From positions 1 to 64,000 of the forward strand of contig NZ_JAIVFQ010000031.1 in the NCBI RefSeq assembly GCF_020829495.1: DNA of 64,000 nucleotides, given 5' to 3'. The stretch comes from Nostoc favosum CHAB5714 (GTDB lineage Bacteria; Cyanobacteriota; Cyanobacteriia; Cyanobacteriales; Nostocaceae). The number at the start of each line of letters is the position of its first letter. Position 1 is the stretch's first letter. Position numbers and translations under genes: made by a program. Below the pieces are notes generated by a model that had not been told where the DNA came from, did not search any database, and saw nothing but the letters and a program-made list of their open reading frames with translations. This document shows positions 54,890 through 63,124 of the stretch, in pieces.

Positions 54890-56413
54890 CTATCTCTTGG
54901 TATTTTCCTTAATGGGATTGAGCGATCGCTCAAATCGACTAAACGCTTGAGAAGAAAGCAGAGTCAGGAATAAATAAACCAAGGCGACAGTGGCGTAAAT
55001 CTCAAATGAACGATAGTTCTCAGCTACAATCAGCTGTCCTTTGCGGAACAACTCTTCAAACCCGATGATAGCAACTAAGCTGGTGTCTTTGAGCAGACTA
55101 ATGAACTCATTGCCCAGAGGTGGCAGCATCCGCCGGAGGGCTTGAGGAAAGATTACATAGCGCATCGTTTGCACAGAAGTTAAACCCAGTGATTGAGAGG
55201 CTTCTGCTTGTCCAGGCTCAATTGATTGAATGCCCGCCCGGACAACTTCAGCAATGTAAGCAGCGCTATTGAGACTCAATGCAATCACTGCTGCTGCTAA
55301 ACGATTTAAAGTGAAGGTGAAACCAAAATTTTGGGCTAAAGCAGGCAACCCAAAGTAAATCATAAAAATCTGTACCAGCAACGGCGTTCCCCGGAAAAAG
55401 TCTACATACGCCCTAGCAATCCAGGGCAAAGGCGGAGTGGGGAAAAGGCGAACAATTCCAATCAGTGTACCCCCGATCATCCCCAGCAAGACTGAGATTG
55501 CTGTGAGTTCAAGTGTTACTAAAGCCCCACTTAGCAAGGTGGGTAGTGACTTAAAAATAATGCTTAGTGAGGTAAATAGTTGGGATACGCCTTTTTCGGC
55601 AGCCTGGTTTTCGATGGGTGATTTTTCTGGTAGTTGTGGCGGTTGGATACCAAACCACTTTTGGTAGATTTTAGCGTAAATACCATTTTTCAGCACCGTT
55701 TCTATACCTTGGTTAATCGCTTGCAAGTTGGGCGATCCTTTAGGTGTAGGAATGCCATAAAATTCTTCTGTTAGCAGACTGCTGACCACTTTGAGTCCCT
55801 TAAGGTTGCCGCTCTTTATGCCATATAAAATAACGACTTGATCGTTAAGAACAGCATCGACATTACCATTAATTAATGCTTGAAGGGTTAAAGGTGAATC
55901 ATCAAAAGTACGAATTTCAGAGCCGGGAATACTTTTAGCTTTCTGTGCGCCAGTTGTCCCAATTTGCACGCCAATGGTTTTGTTCTTAAGATTATCGAAA
56001 TTGGTAATGTTTTGATTATCTGTGCGGGTGACGATCGCTAGCCCTGATTTGAAGTAAGGACGCGAGAAGGAAATTGTCTTCGCCCGTTCGGCAGTAATCG
56101 TCATTGCCGCAACTGCGGCATCTACAGTTTGCGCTTGCAACGCTGGAATCATACCAGCAAAGGGCATATTTTGATACTTAACTTTAAAGCCAGCAGATTG
56201 AGTGATCGCATTCATCAAATCAATGTCAAAGCCTTGCAACTCACCACTGGCAGATTGAAACTCGAAAGGCGGAAACGTCGGTTCTGTAGCAACCGTAAGT
56301 GTGTTACCAGCAGTGGAACCATTTGTAATACAACCTGAAAGTAAAAGTAGACAGCTTAAGCTAAAGCCAAAAACTAGCTGACGTAACCAAAGTCCAACAG
56401 TTAATCTAGTCAT
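54890..56413 (-). CDS. bgtB: Amino-acid ABC transporter, fused substrate-binding and permease protein (BgtB-like)
   Basis: 507 residues. Signal with lipobox LLSGC (Cys about 28), solute-binding domain (35-265: TEPTFPPFEFQSASGELQGF; GVQIGTTGAQKAKSIPG), then a membrane permease (about 285-500) with the EAA-type loop SIEPGQAEASQSLGLTSVQTMRYVIFPQALRR. This fusion is the layout of BgtB in the basic amino acid/glutamine system of cyanobacteria. The ATPase (BgtA) is elsewhere. Substrate cannot be read directly from the sequence. Confidence 0.88.
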   Translation of the reverse strand: MTRLTVGLWLRQLVFGFSLSCLLLLSGCITNGSTAGNTLTVATEPTFPPFEFQSASGELQGFDIDLMNAITQSAGFKVKYQNMPFAGMIPALQAQTVDAAVAAMTITAERAKTISFSRPYFKSGLAIVTRTDNQNITNFDNLKNKTIGVQIGTTGAQKAKSIPGSEIRTFDDSPLTLQALINGNVDAVLNDQVVILYGIKSGNLKGLKVVSSLLTEEFYGIPTPKGSPNLQAINQGIETVLKNGIYAKIYQKWFGIQPPQLPEKSPIENQAAEKGVSQLFTSLSIIFKSLPTLLSGALVTLELTAISVLLGMIGGTLIGIVRLFPTPPLPWIARAYVDFFRGTPLLVQIFMIYFGLPALAQNFGFTFTLNRLAAAVIALSLNSAAYIAEVVRAGIQSIEPGQAEASQSLGLTSVQTMRYVIFPQALRRMLPPLGNEFISLLKDTSLVAIIGFEELFRKGQLIVAENYRSFEIYATVALVYLFLTLLSSQAFSRFERSLNPIKENTKR

Positions 56414-56604
56414 ATTCTTTAGACTTCTCCAAAAATATCCAAGCTGAGACTATGACTGGCGATCCTTAATCCAAAATCCAGTCAAGCATAATTGCTGTAA
56501 TATATAGTAAAATTTTGTAGAACAAGGGACACTTTGTTCCGGTAAAGAGTTGTCCGTAGAGGCTTCTGTGGATGGGTTGGCAACTAACGATCGCAACTTC
56601 AGTA

Positions 56605-56815
56605 AGAGGGTGTTTGAAAAGTATTTTTCGTAACACCAAAGCCTCGCAAACCTAACCCCCCGAGCAAGCCTTCCCTACGTTCGCGCAGCGTCTCGAAGAG
56701 AGGGAATGGGGGTTTCAAAGCCTCTCTTTGCTTGCCTAACGGCAGGCTGACGCCAACGGGGAGAGGAATGGAAGCGGGGTTTATAGTATACTTTACGACT
56801 TTTCAAACATTCTCT
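56605..56815. repeat. ~210-bp element with AGAG..TGTTTGAAAAGT ends
   Basis: Left AGAGGGTGTTTGAAAAGT, right ACTTTTCAAACATTCTCT, 16 of 18 complementary. The interior contains a diverged CTCTC-type repeat (CCCCCCGAGCAAGCCTTCCC, AGAGAGGGAATGGGGG). Probably a non-autonomous element of a further family. Confidence 0.7.
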
Positions 56816-56878
56816 AAATCCTCTTCAAAAGTATCATCCCATTCATATTGAAAATTCACTTTATAAATCAGATTCAAA

Positions 56879-57619
56879 ATGCTTGCAAATACATTTGATG
56901 CTAACAGCGTGTTCGAGGAAGATTATCTTTACTTTTATGAAACGTTGTTGACACCAGAACGTACTCAACACGAAGTTGACCTCATTTGCCGATTGCTAGA
57001 TTTACAACCAGGGATGAGTATTTTAGACTTAGCTTGTGGGCATGGACGGATTGCTAATCAGCTAGCGGCTCGTGGCTATCATCTGACTGGACTTGATGCA
57101 ACAGCTTTCTTCTTAGAAAAAGCAAATCAAGATGCGGCTAGCAACGGTGTTAAGGTAGAGTACCTTCAAGGCGATATGCGTTCCCTACCCTTTAGCGATC
57201 GCTTCAACTGCATCATCAACTGTTTCACAGCCTTCGGTTACTTCGATGACAATGAAAATAGATCGGTCTTAACCCAAGCGTATCGCGCTCTAAAAGTAGG
57301 TGGCAAATTCCTAATTGATATTCAGAATTTTAGCCGCGTCTTGCAAGAATTTACGCCTGAGTTAATTACTGAGCGTGAGGGGAATTATATGCTCGCACGC
57401 ACCCGCTACGATGCGCTTACCAATCGTACCCATACCGAGCGGATTATCATTCGTGATGGACAAGTACGGCGCGGTCAATACTTTGTTCGCAATTTTACCT
57501 TTCCCGAAATCCGCGATTGGCTCCTGCAAACAGGCTTCAGCGAAGTAGAGGGCTATGGTTACGATGGTGAACCGTTCGCGCTTGATAGCCGCCGAATGAT
57601 TGTGGTAGCAAGCAAATGA
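56879..57619 (+). CDS. Class I SAM-dependent methyltransferase
   Basis: 246 residues. MSILDLACGHGRIANQLAARG (about 47-67) is motif I, GLDATAFFLEKA gives the acidic SAM ribose ligand, YLQGDMRSLPF motif II and FNCIINCFTAFGYFDDNEN motif III; RALKVGGKFLIDIQN follows. The C-terminal half is of the Methyltransf_25/glycine-rich type seen in small-molecule methyltransferases. Substrate unknown. It faces the DUF427/OvoA pair convergently; a link with OvoA chemistry is only a possibility. Confidence 0.88.
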   Translation: MLANTFDANSVFEEDYLYFYETLLTPERTQHEVDLICRLLDLQPGMSILDLACGHGRIANQLAARGYHLTGLDATAFFLEKANQDAASNGVKVEYLQGDMRSLPFSDRFNCIINCFTAFGYFDDNENRSVLTQAYRALKVGGKFLIDIQNFSRVLQEFTPELITEREGNYMLARTRYDALTNRTHTERIIIRDGQVRRGQYFVRNFTFPEIRDWLLQTGFSEVEGYGYDGEPFALDSRRMIVVASK

Positions 57620-57658
57620 AGATTCCTGACGACTGACGCCTTTATTCTGTTTGAAAAA

Positions 57659-58162
57659 TTACCATCCCATTGTTCCTGGGCTACCTTTAAATGGCCCGAC
57701 AATATCAGCAGTAATCCATCCCCCGTAAAAATCGCCAGGTTGAGACATAACTAGCTGATCATTTACATAGCAAGCATCCATTAAACTAGGGTAAAAAGCA
57801 TAGTATTCTTGAATCGTTACAAAATCAGGTGTGGGTTCAATATATCGCCAAACAGCGTTATTTATATACTTATCACCGATGCTGATATCATAATATTGAC
57901 ATTTACCTTTCCATTCACACCAAGTTTTTTTAGGTGTTTCTATCAGATATTCTAGTTTAATGTCTTCTGAAGCAAGGTAATAAACCGGAGGATGGCTAGT
58001 TTCTAAGACTCTTTTAGCTTTAGTTGTTTCTGCTAAAACAATACCATTACAAATTATCCGAATTGATTTGTTGCTATCTTCTAAACGAGCCGGACGAGGA
58101 TAATCCCAAACTGATTCTTGACCGGGTTCTGGTATGATTGGATTTGGTCGCATTCTCAACAA
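57659..58162 (-). CDS. DUF427 domain-containing protein
   Basis: 167 residues. GQESVWDYPRPARLEDSNK, RIICNGIVLAETTKAKRVLETSHPPVYYL and CEWKGKCQYYDI (about 102-113) with AVWRYIEPTPDF are the DUF427 pattern. Family function is unknown. Its ATG lies upstream of the OvoA-like gene's stop codon: the two overlap by 7 bases and are surely co-translated, suggesting a shared pathway. Confidence 0.9.
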   Translation of the reverse strand: MLRMRPNPIIPEPGQESVWDYPRPARLEDSNKSIRIICNGIVLAETTKAKRVLETSHPPVYYLASEDIKLEYLIETPKKTWCEWKGKCQYYDISIGDKYINNAVWRYIEPTPDFVTIQEYYAFYPSLMDACYVNDQLVMSQPGDFYGGWITADIVGPFKGSPGTMGW

Positions 58163-59517
58163 TCTCCTTTCAAATCTTGAGCAATTCTAAAACCAGCGTG
58201 TTGATAAAAGTAGGGACGAAACCAGTTGCGATAGGTTGGTAATGCCATTGAACCATTAGTAGCCCAAGAACCGCCAAGCATCATCTGATGTTTATCATCA
58301 AAAAAGGGTGCTGCTTGATCTTCATAAAGCGGATGAGGTTGAAATCCTGGTAAAGCGTTGAATGTGTCCCCTAACCATTCCCAGACGTTTCCTCTGAGAT
58401 CGTAAAGCCCAGAAGCGCTATTAGCTGGTTTGAACATTCCCACTGGGCTGGGGGAAATGAATTGTAAGTTGAGATTATAATTACTTGATAAGTGCTTATC
58501 CTCAGAGGTAAGTAAGGCTTGATTCCATTCGGCTTCAGTCATCAAGCGGATTTCTGAGCCTTGAGAACGACAAAATGCGATCGCTTCATAGTAATTGACT
58601 TCCACAGGCCAGTCTAGGGGTAAGTCTATTTCGTCGAATATGGCTCGATAGTGGTAGCCATCCTGGAAGGGTATCCAGAATTTCGGATGTTGGACGTTGT
58701 AGAGTTGCTTCCAATCCCAAGATTCAGCATTCCAGTAATCTGGATTATTGTAACCACCAGCTTGAACAAATTTCAAATATTCGCCGTTAGTGATGAGATA
58801 TTGACTAGCTAAAAACGGTTTCACTTCAACAGTGCGATCGCCATATTCGCTATCCCAACCATAAGTAAGATCATCCTTGGGTTTTCCTAATTTCACTACA
58901 CCATCTGGAACCCGGCGCATTTCATTGTTGGGAATTTTACCCTTACTAGGTGCGTAATTCCAGCCTTGGGGACGTTTTAGGCGATCGGTAGGCAATTGAC
59001 GCACCAGCATCGAAGAGGTTTCAAAGTGAATCCGACTATGTTCTATTCCCATCAGCAAAGCCCAGAAGGGATGCTGTTGATGAATCGGGAGATCCAGGGA
59101 AGTCTTTTGAATAACTTTTGCGATCGCTTCTCGCGCCTTGTCTCGATATTGCCAAACTTTTTCTACATCAGGCCAGCTAACTCCTTGCATAGCTGCGTCG
59201 AGTTCTGTCGGTGTTTGTGGATCAACTCCGATTTCAAATAGGGTTTCGTATTGTGAATTAATTCCAGCTTTGATTAAACCAACGCCAATTAACTTATTGA
59301 TGAAAAAAACAGCTGAGTGACCAAGATAAAAAATTATCCGGTTTCTTAAAGGATCGGGGTTAAAATAAAAAGTTTCTTTCTCAACCAAACTTTTCATGAG
59401 TGTTTCTTCAAGTTCCCAAGAATTCTCAAAGTAATTGAGCAGGTTTTGTGAACTGCAATCATTGAGTGTGGGGACTTGAGTTGATGTCAGTTTATTTATG
59501 GTTAGAACTAAAGCCAT
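58156..59517 (-). CDS. ovoA: OvoA-type sulfoxide synthase (5-histidylcysteine sulfoxide synthase core, no methyltransferase domain)
   Basis: 453 residues. N-terminal DinB-like domain with the iron-binding triad: H67 (FYLGHSAVFF), H160 and H164 (GIEHSRIHFE). C-terminal formylglycine-generating-enzyme-like domain from ~200 (MRRVPDGVVKLGKP ... ASGLYDLRGNVWEWLGDTF ... AGFRIAQ). Sequence style (LNYFENSWELEETLMKSLV, PDPLRNRIIFYLGH) fits OvoA, which joins cysteine and histidine in ovothiol synthesis, better than EgtB. Full OvoA has a C-terminal methyltransferase of ~240 residues, absent here. EgtB or SenA-type activity remains possible. Confidence 0.8.
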   Translation of the reverse strand: MALVLTINKLTSTQVPTLNDCSSQNLLNYFENSWELEETLMKSLVEKETFYFNPDPLRNRIIFYLGHSAVFFINKLIGVGLIKAGINSQYETLFEIGVDPQTPTELDAAMQGVSWPDVEKVWQYRDKAREAIAKVIQKTSLDLPIHQQHPFWALLMGIEHSRIHFETSSMLVRQLPTDRLKRPQGWNYAPSKGKIPNNEMRRVPDGVVKLGKPKDDLTYGWDSEYGDRTVEVKPFLASQYLITNGEYLKFVQAGGYNNPDYWNAESWDWKQLYNVQHPKFWIPFQDGYHYRAIFDEIDLPLDWPVEVNYYEAIAFCRSQGSEIRLMTEAEWNQALLTSEDKHLSSNYNLNLQFISPSPVGMFKPANSASGLYDLRGNVWEWLGDTFNALPGFQPHPLYEDQAAPFFDDKHQMMLGGSWATNGSMALPTYRNWFRPYFYQHAGFRIAQDLKGDC

Positions 59518-59828
59518 GATATTTTTGACAGAGCATTCCTAGCACAAATTACATAAACTACGACTTCTTACAAAAAAAGTGTTGTTCATCACATTTTGTT
59601 TTGTGTCGTTATGATCAGACAATTTACTCAATTTGTAAATAGATAAAAAGTGTAGTTAAAATTACTCTAATTACGGCTTGTCAAAATAATATAAATAATG
59701 TATTAACGTTGAACAAGTATTAGAAAACTTTAAACAAAATCTATTCAGATATAGCCATTTATTGGCTATAATCTCTATTGAGAGCAGTAATCTGCTACCT
59801 CAGACTGATTAAGAAGACCTTAATCAAT
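59518..59828. other. Leader/promoter region of the OvoA-like gene
   Basis: AT-rich. Contains a stem TATAGCCA-TTTAT-TGGCTATA (59752-59772). No gene. If the RNA at 59829-59945 reads through its terminator it would form a ~430-nt leader for ovoA. Confidence 0.4.
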
Positions 59829-59945
59829 AAAAAAAGTAATCCCGTCAAGGGATAGGGGATGTCTGGTAGTACATCCAAGGCGACTAATCCCAATATCTAA
59901 GGATGTCCATCCTGAATTTGGGGTAGCTTAAACCTAAATTTCAAA
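59829..59945 (-). ncRNA. Candidate small RNA or attenuator upstream of ovoA
   Basis: On the minus strand three stem-loops follow one another: AGGAT-GGAC-ATCCT (59913-59900), GGATGT-ACTACCAG-ACATCC (59876-59857), then ATCCC-TTGAC-GGGAT followed by TAC and seven T (59853-59829), a plausible terminator. A TATAGT box lies about 10 bases upstream of the proposed 5' end (59952-59957 region). No open frame inside. It could be a free small RNA or a regulatory leader of the gene downstream. I do not recognise a known RNA family. Confidence 0.4.
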
Positions 59946-60080
59946 CGTCTGACTATATTTGACTATGAGATTTGGAACTATAAGCGAGGTTAAAACATTT
60001 ATTAACTGTCTTATTGCTATCAAGTTAAGATTGCAACTAATTAGAGAAGCATACGGCGATGCCTTCACAGTAGGCATCGC

Positions 60081-60110
60081 GGATTTTAGATTTTATCTAA
60101 TCTAAAATCC
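60081..60110 (-). terminator. Hairpin downstream of pnp
   Basis: GGATTTTAGATT-TTATCT-AATCTAAAATCC, a perfect 12-bp stem, 10 bases after the pnp stop codon. A second stem (GCGATGCC ... GGCATCGC, 60057-60080) follows. There is no long T-run, so it may stabilise rather than terminate the transcript. Confidence 0.6.
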
Positions 60111-60119
60111 CAAATCGAG

Positions 60120-62276
60120 TTACCGATTCACCGCCGCAGCTTCCCGTGCTGCTGTTGCTTGATCTGGGTGGATACCCAAGCGAGTGAGATTAATCCGACC
60201 TTTGTTATCAATTTCGCGCACTTTGATAATCACTTCGTCGCCCACCGCTACTTCATCCTCAACTTTGCCAACGCGGTAGTCAGCTAGTTGTGAGATGTGG
60301 ATCATCCCTTCTTTTCCAGGCAGAAATTCCACAAATGCACCTATCGGTATAATCCGAGTGATGCGTCCTGCGTAGACATCCCCTTCGTGTAACTTGCGGG
60401 TCATGCCTTGGATGATGTTTCTGGCTCTCTTGGCCTTGTTCTCATCCACAGCAGAAATTGTCACGGTGCCATCATCTTCGATGTCAATTTTTGCACCAGT
60501 TTCCTCTGTAATCCCCTTAATCGTCTTACCTCCAGGCCCGATGACTAGACCAATCATGTCTGAATCAATCTTGATTGTTAACAGACGTGGGGCATAAGGT
60601 GAGGTTTCAGGCCGCGCCGTGTCAATGCAGGCGAGCATTTTCTCCAGAATGTGCAACCGGGCTGATTTGGCTTGGTGGACGGCTTGGGCAATAACCTCCA
60701 ACGACAAACCGGAGATTTTCATATCCATTTGCAAGGCGGTAATCCCGACATCCGTTCCAGCAACTTTGAAGTCCATGTCGCCCAAAAAGTCTTCAATGCC
60801 CTGAATATCGGTGAGGACTCGCACTTCGTCTCCTTCCTTAATCAGACCCATTGCTGCGCCACTAACGGGTTTGATAATTGGTACACCAGCATCCATCAGA
60901 GCTAGGGTGGAACCGCACACTGAACCCATTGAAGTGGAACCGTTGGAGGAAAGTACTTCCGAGACGATGCGAATCACGTAGGGAAATTGTTCTTTTGACG
61001 GTAGCACAGGTAGTAGCGCTCGTTCTGCTAATGCGCCGTGACCAATTTCGCGCCTTCCTGGGGCCCGCATTGGCTTGGTTTCCCCGACTGAGAAAGGCGG
61101 GAAGTTGTAATGGTGCAGATAACGTTTGTGTTGATCTAGCTGCATGTCATCGTTGAGGTTTTGGGCATCCCCAGGTGTACCCAAAGTACAAGTGGATAAT
61201 ACCTGAGTTAGTCCCCGGTTAAATAAACCGCTCCCGTGGACTCGTTTTGGTAAGACATCAACTAAACAAGAAACAGGTCGCACTTCATCAAGTTTACGAC
61301 CATCAACGCGAACGTTATCTTCGACGATTTGCCGCCGCATGAAGTATTTGGTAATATCTTTAAAAGTGTTACCAAGTGCCTTGCTATTTGCAGTTGCGGC
61401 AACTCGAATTGGATCTTCTTCTGGCAGTTGGGTGATCGTCGTGGCAATTTCATCCTTGACGACATCTAAAGCGGCATCGCGTTCAGGTTTGGTGAAAGTA
61501 AATTGAGACAGGATTTTCTTAATCTGACCACTAGCGCGATCGCGGATATAATTTTCTAGGGTCTGGTCTGCTTCTGGTGGTGCTTCTTGCACTATTACCA
61601 GACCCAGTTCTGCTACTAAATCTTGCTGCGCTTTGATTAAGTCCCGCACTGCTTCATAACCAAAGTCAATCGCCTCGATAATATCTCGCTCTGGCAATTG
61701 ATTGGCTCCCGCCTCCACCATGATTACGCCATGTGGTGAACCTGCTACTACTAGATCCAAGTCTCCAGCTTCAATTTCTGCGTATGTAGGGTTAATGATA
61801 AAATCATCTCCCACTAAACCAACCCGCACTGCTGCCATTGGCCCATTAAAAGGAATTTGGGCAATTAGGGTAGCGATGGAAGCGCCTGTAACAGCTAACA
61901 CATCGGGTGGAACTAACTCGTCCATCGACATCGTTAAGGCAATAATTTGCAGGTCATCCCGTAGCCATGAGGGGAACAGGGGACGCATGGGGCGGTCTAT
62001 AAGACGGCTGGTGAGAATTGTTTTTTCTGGTGGACGACCTTCTCGGCGCATGATCCCTCCGGGAATCCTACCAGCGGCATATAGCCTTTCTTCATAATCT
62101 ACTGTAAGGGGAAGAAAATCAATGCCTTCTCTGGCTTGCGATCGCGTAGCCGTCACTAAAACGGATGTGTCCCCTGATTCTATCAAAACCGACCCACCAG
62201 CCTGGGGAGCTAGTAGGCCTACTTTCAGTCGAATATCCCTTCCATCGAAGGATATTGACTTATCAACTTCTGCCAT
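60120..62276 (-). CDS. pnp: Polyribonucleotide nucleotidyltransferase (PNPase)
   Basis: 718 residues, normal cyanobacterial length. Two RNase PH domains (about 10-225 and 325-545; [60 protein letters not shown]-like), an all-helical linker, then a KH domain ([20 protein letters not shown], about 555-574) and S1 domain ([20 protein letters not shown], about 622-641). Phosphorolytic 3'-5' exoribonuclease of the mRNA decay machinery; forms a trimer. Monocistronic here. ATG at 62276 gives the standard [15 protein letters not shown] start. Confidence 0.97.
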   Translation of the reverse strand: MAEVDKSISFDGRDIRLKVGLLAPQAGGSVLIESGDTSVLVTATRSQAREGIDFLPLTVDYEERLYAAGRIPGGIMRREGRPPEKTILTSRLIDRPMRPLFPSWLRDDLQIIALTMSMDELVPPDVLAVTGASIATLIAQIPFNGPMAAVRVGLVGDDFIINPTYAEIEAGDLDLVVAGSPHGVIMVEAGANQLPERDIIEAIDFGYEAVRDLIKAQQDLVAELGLVIVQEAPPEADQTLENYIRDRASGQIKKILSQFTFTKPERDAALDVVKDEIATTITQLPEEDPIRVAATANSKALGNTFKDITKYFMRRQIVEDNVRVDGRKLDEVRPVSCLVDVLPKRVHGSGLFNRGLTQVLSTCTLGTPGDAQNLNDDMQLDQHKRYLHHYNFPPFSVGETKPMRAPGRREIGHGALAERALLPVLPSKEQFPYVIRIVSEVLSSNGSTSMGSVCGSTLALMDAGVPIIKPVSGAAMGLIKEGDEVRVLTDIQGIEDFLGDMDFKVAGTDVGITALQMDMKISGLSLEVIAQAVHQAKSARLHILEKMLACIDTARPETSPYAPRLLTIKIDSDMIGLVIGPGGKTIKGITEETGAKIDIEDDGTVTISAVDENKAKRARNIIQGMTRKLHEGDVYAGRITRIIPIGAFVEFLPGKEGMIHISQLADYRVGKVEDEVAVGDEVIIKVREIDNKGRINLTRLGIHPDQATAAREAAAVNR

Positions 62277-62365
62277 TCAGTTTTTTTTCCTTGTCTTTCG
62301 CTATTCTCTTTCTGTGGCAATCCTAACATTTATGCACTATGACTGACTTCTAGTACATACAAAGA

Positions 62366-62416
62366 TAACTGTTGACTGATGACTGTTGACGCTTAACACT
62401 CATCAGTCAACAGTTA
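62366..62416. repeat. 17-bp perfect hairpin between pnp and the GNAT gene
   Basis: TAACTGTTGACTGATGA (62366-62382) and TCATCAGTCAACAGTTA (62400-62416). It lies 20 bases past the GNAT stop on the minus strand, so may end that transcript and insulate the pnp promoter. The motif is a common dispersed repeat. Confidence 0.65.
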
Positions 62417-62435
62417 AGGCTGCAAAAGGCATCTT

Positions 62436-62981
62436 TTAAGGCAAAGTGCGATAAAACATTAGCGCGTCTGCCATCTGGTCATTTTCCAGCTTCGCCGCAC
62501 GCGGAATGCGCCCAATGATCTCAAATCCTAACGACTGCCAAAGTGTAATTGAAGGTATATTAGTTTCAAAGACCAAATTGAACATTACTGCTTCGTAGCC
62601 CAGGTTTGCTGCTATTAAGAGCATAGCCTCTCCCATGAACCGCCCGATCCCCTGACCACGTAACCCAGGTTGTACAATAAAACCAGCGTTGCAAATATGG
62701 CAACACCGACCGGGGAAGTTTGGTTTTAAATAAAACGCCCCTAATATTTCTTTTGGTTTGTATGTAGGATCTACAACAGATGTTCTGACAACAAAGGCAT
62801 CCTTGCTTAACCAGTAAGTAGAAAATTCTGCTTGAGATAGAGGTTGCTTTTGGGGATAGGTTTTACCTTCAACAATTACAACATTGAGTAATGCTTTTAC
62901 AACCTCCTGTTCTTGAGGATGGATATAATCCAGTTCCACTAACACCCCGTTTTTTAAGACTTTAATTAGGGGAAATCTCAT
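62436..62981 (-). CDS. GNAT family N-acetyltransferase
   Basis: 181 residues from ATG 62981 (MRFPLIKVLKNG); an ATG at 62990 is also possible. ILGAFYLKPNF, then the acetyl-CoA loop QPGLRGQGIGRFMGEAML (about 105-122) and VFETNIPSITLWQSLGFEIIGRIP are the GNAT core. Acceptor unknown. It precedes pnp by position but is likely a separate transcript because of the intervening hairpin. Confidence 0.87.
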   Translation of the reverse strand: MRFPLIKVLKNGVLVELDYIHPQEQEVVKALLNVVIVEGKTYPQKQPLSQAEFSTYWLSKDAFVVRTSVVDPTYKPKEILGAFYLKPNFPGRCCHICNAGFIVQPGLRGQGIGRFMGEAMLLIAANLGYEAVMFNLVFETNIPSITLWQSLGFEIIGRIPRAAKLENDQMADALMFYRTLP

Positions 62982-63124
62982 TATTAACAATGTTTATGTG
63001 AAATAATTAATTAAATATTTATTATATGAGAAACTTGGGCAAGAAATCTTCTTGAGAAGATGCAAAAAGTAGAATAAGTGCAATTTTAATTCTGGAGTTT
63101 TGGGAAAATTTGAGTAGTTAGCAA

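Noticed and set aside
56879-57619. Methyltransferase considered as the missing C-terminal domain of OvoA, encoded separately
   Set aside because: Opposite strand, convergent, and its N-terminal region and motifs are of a general small-molecule type; I could not see OvoA-specific features. Kept only as a possibility.
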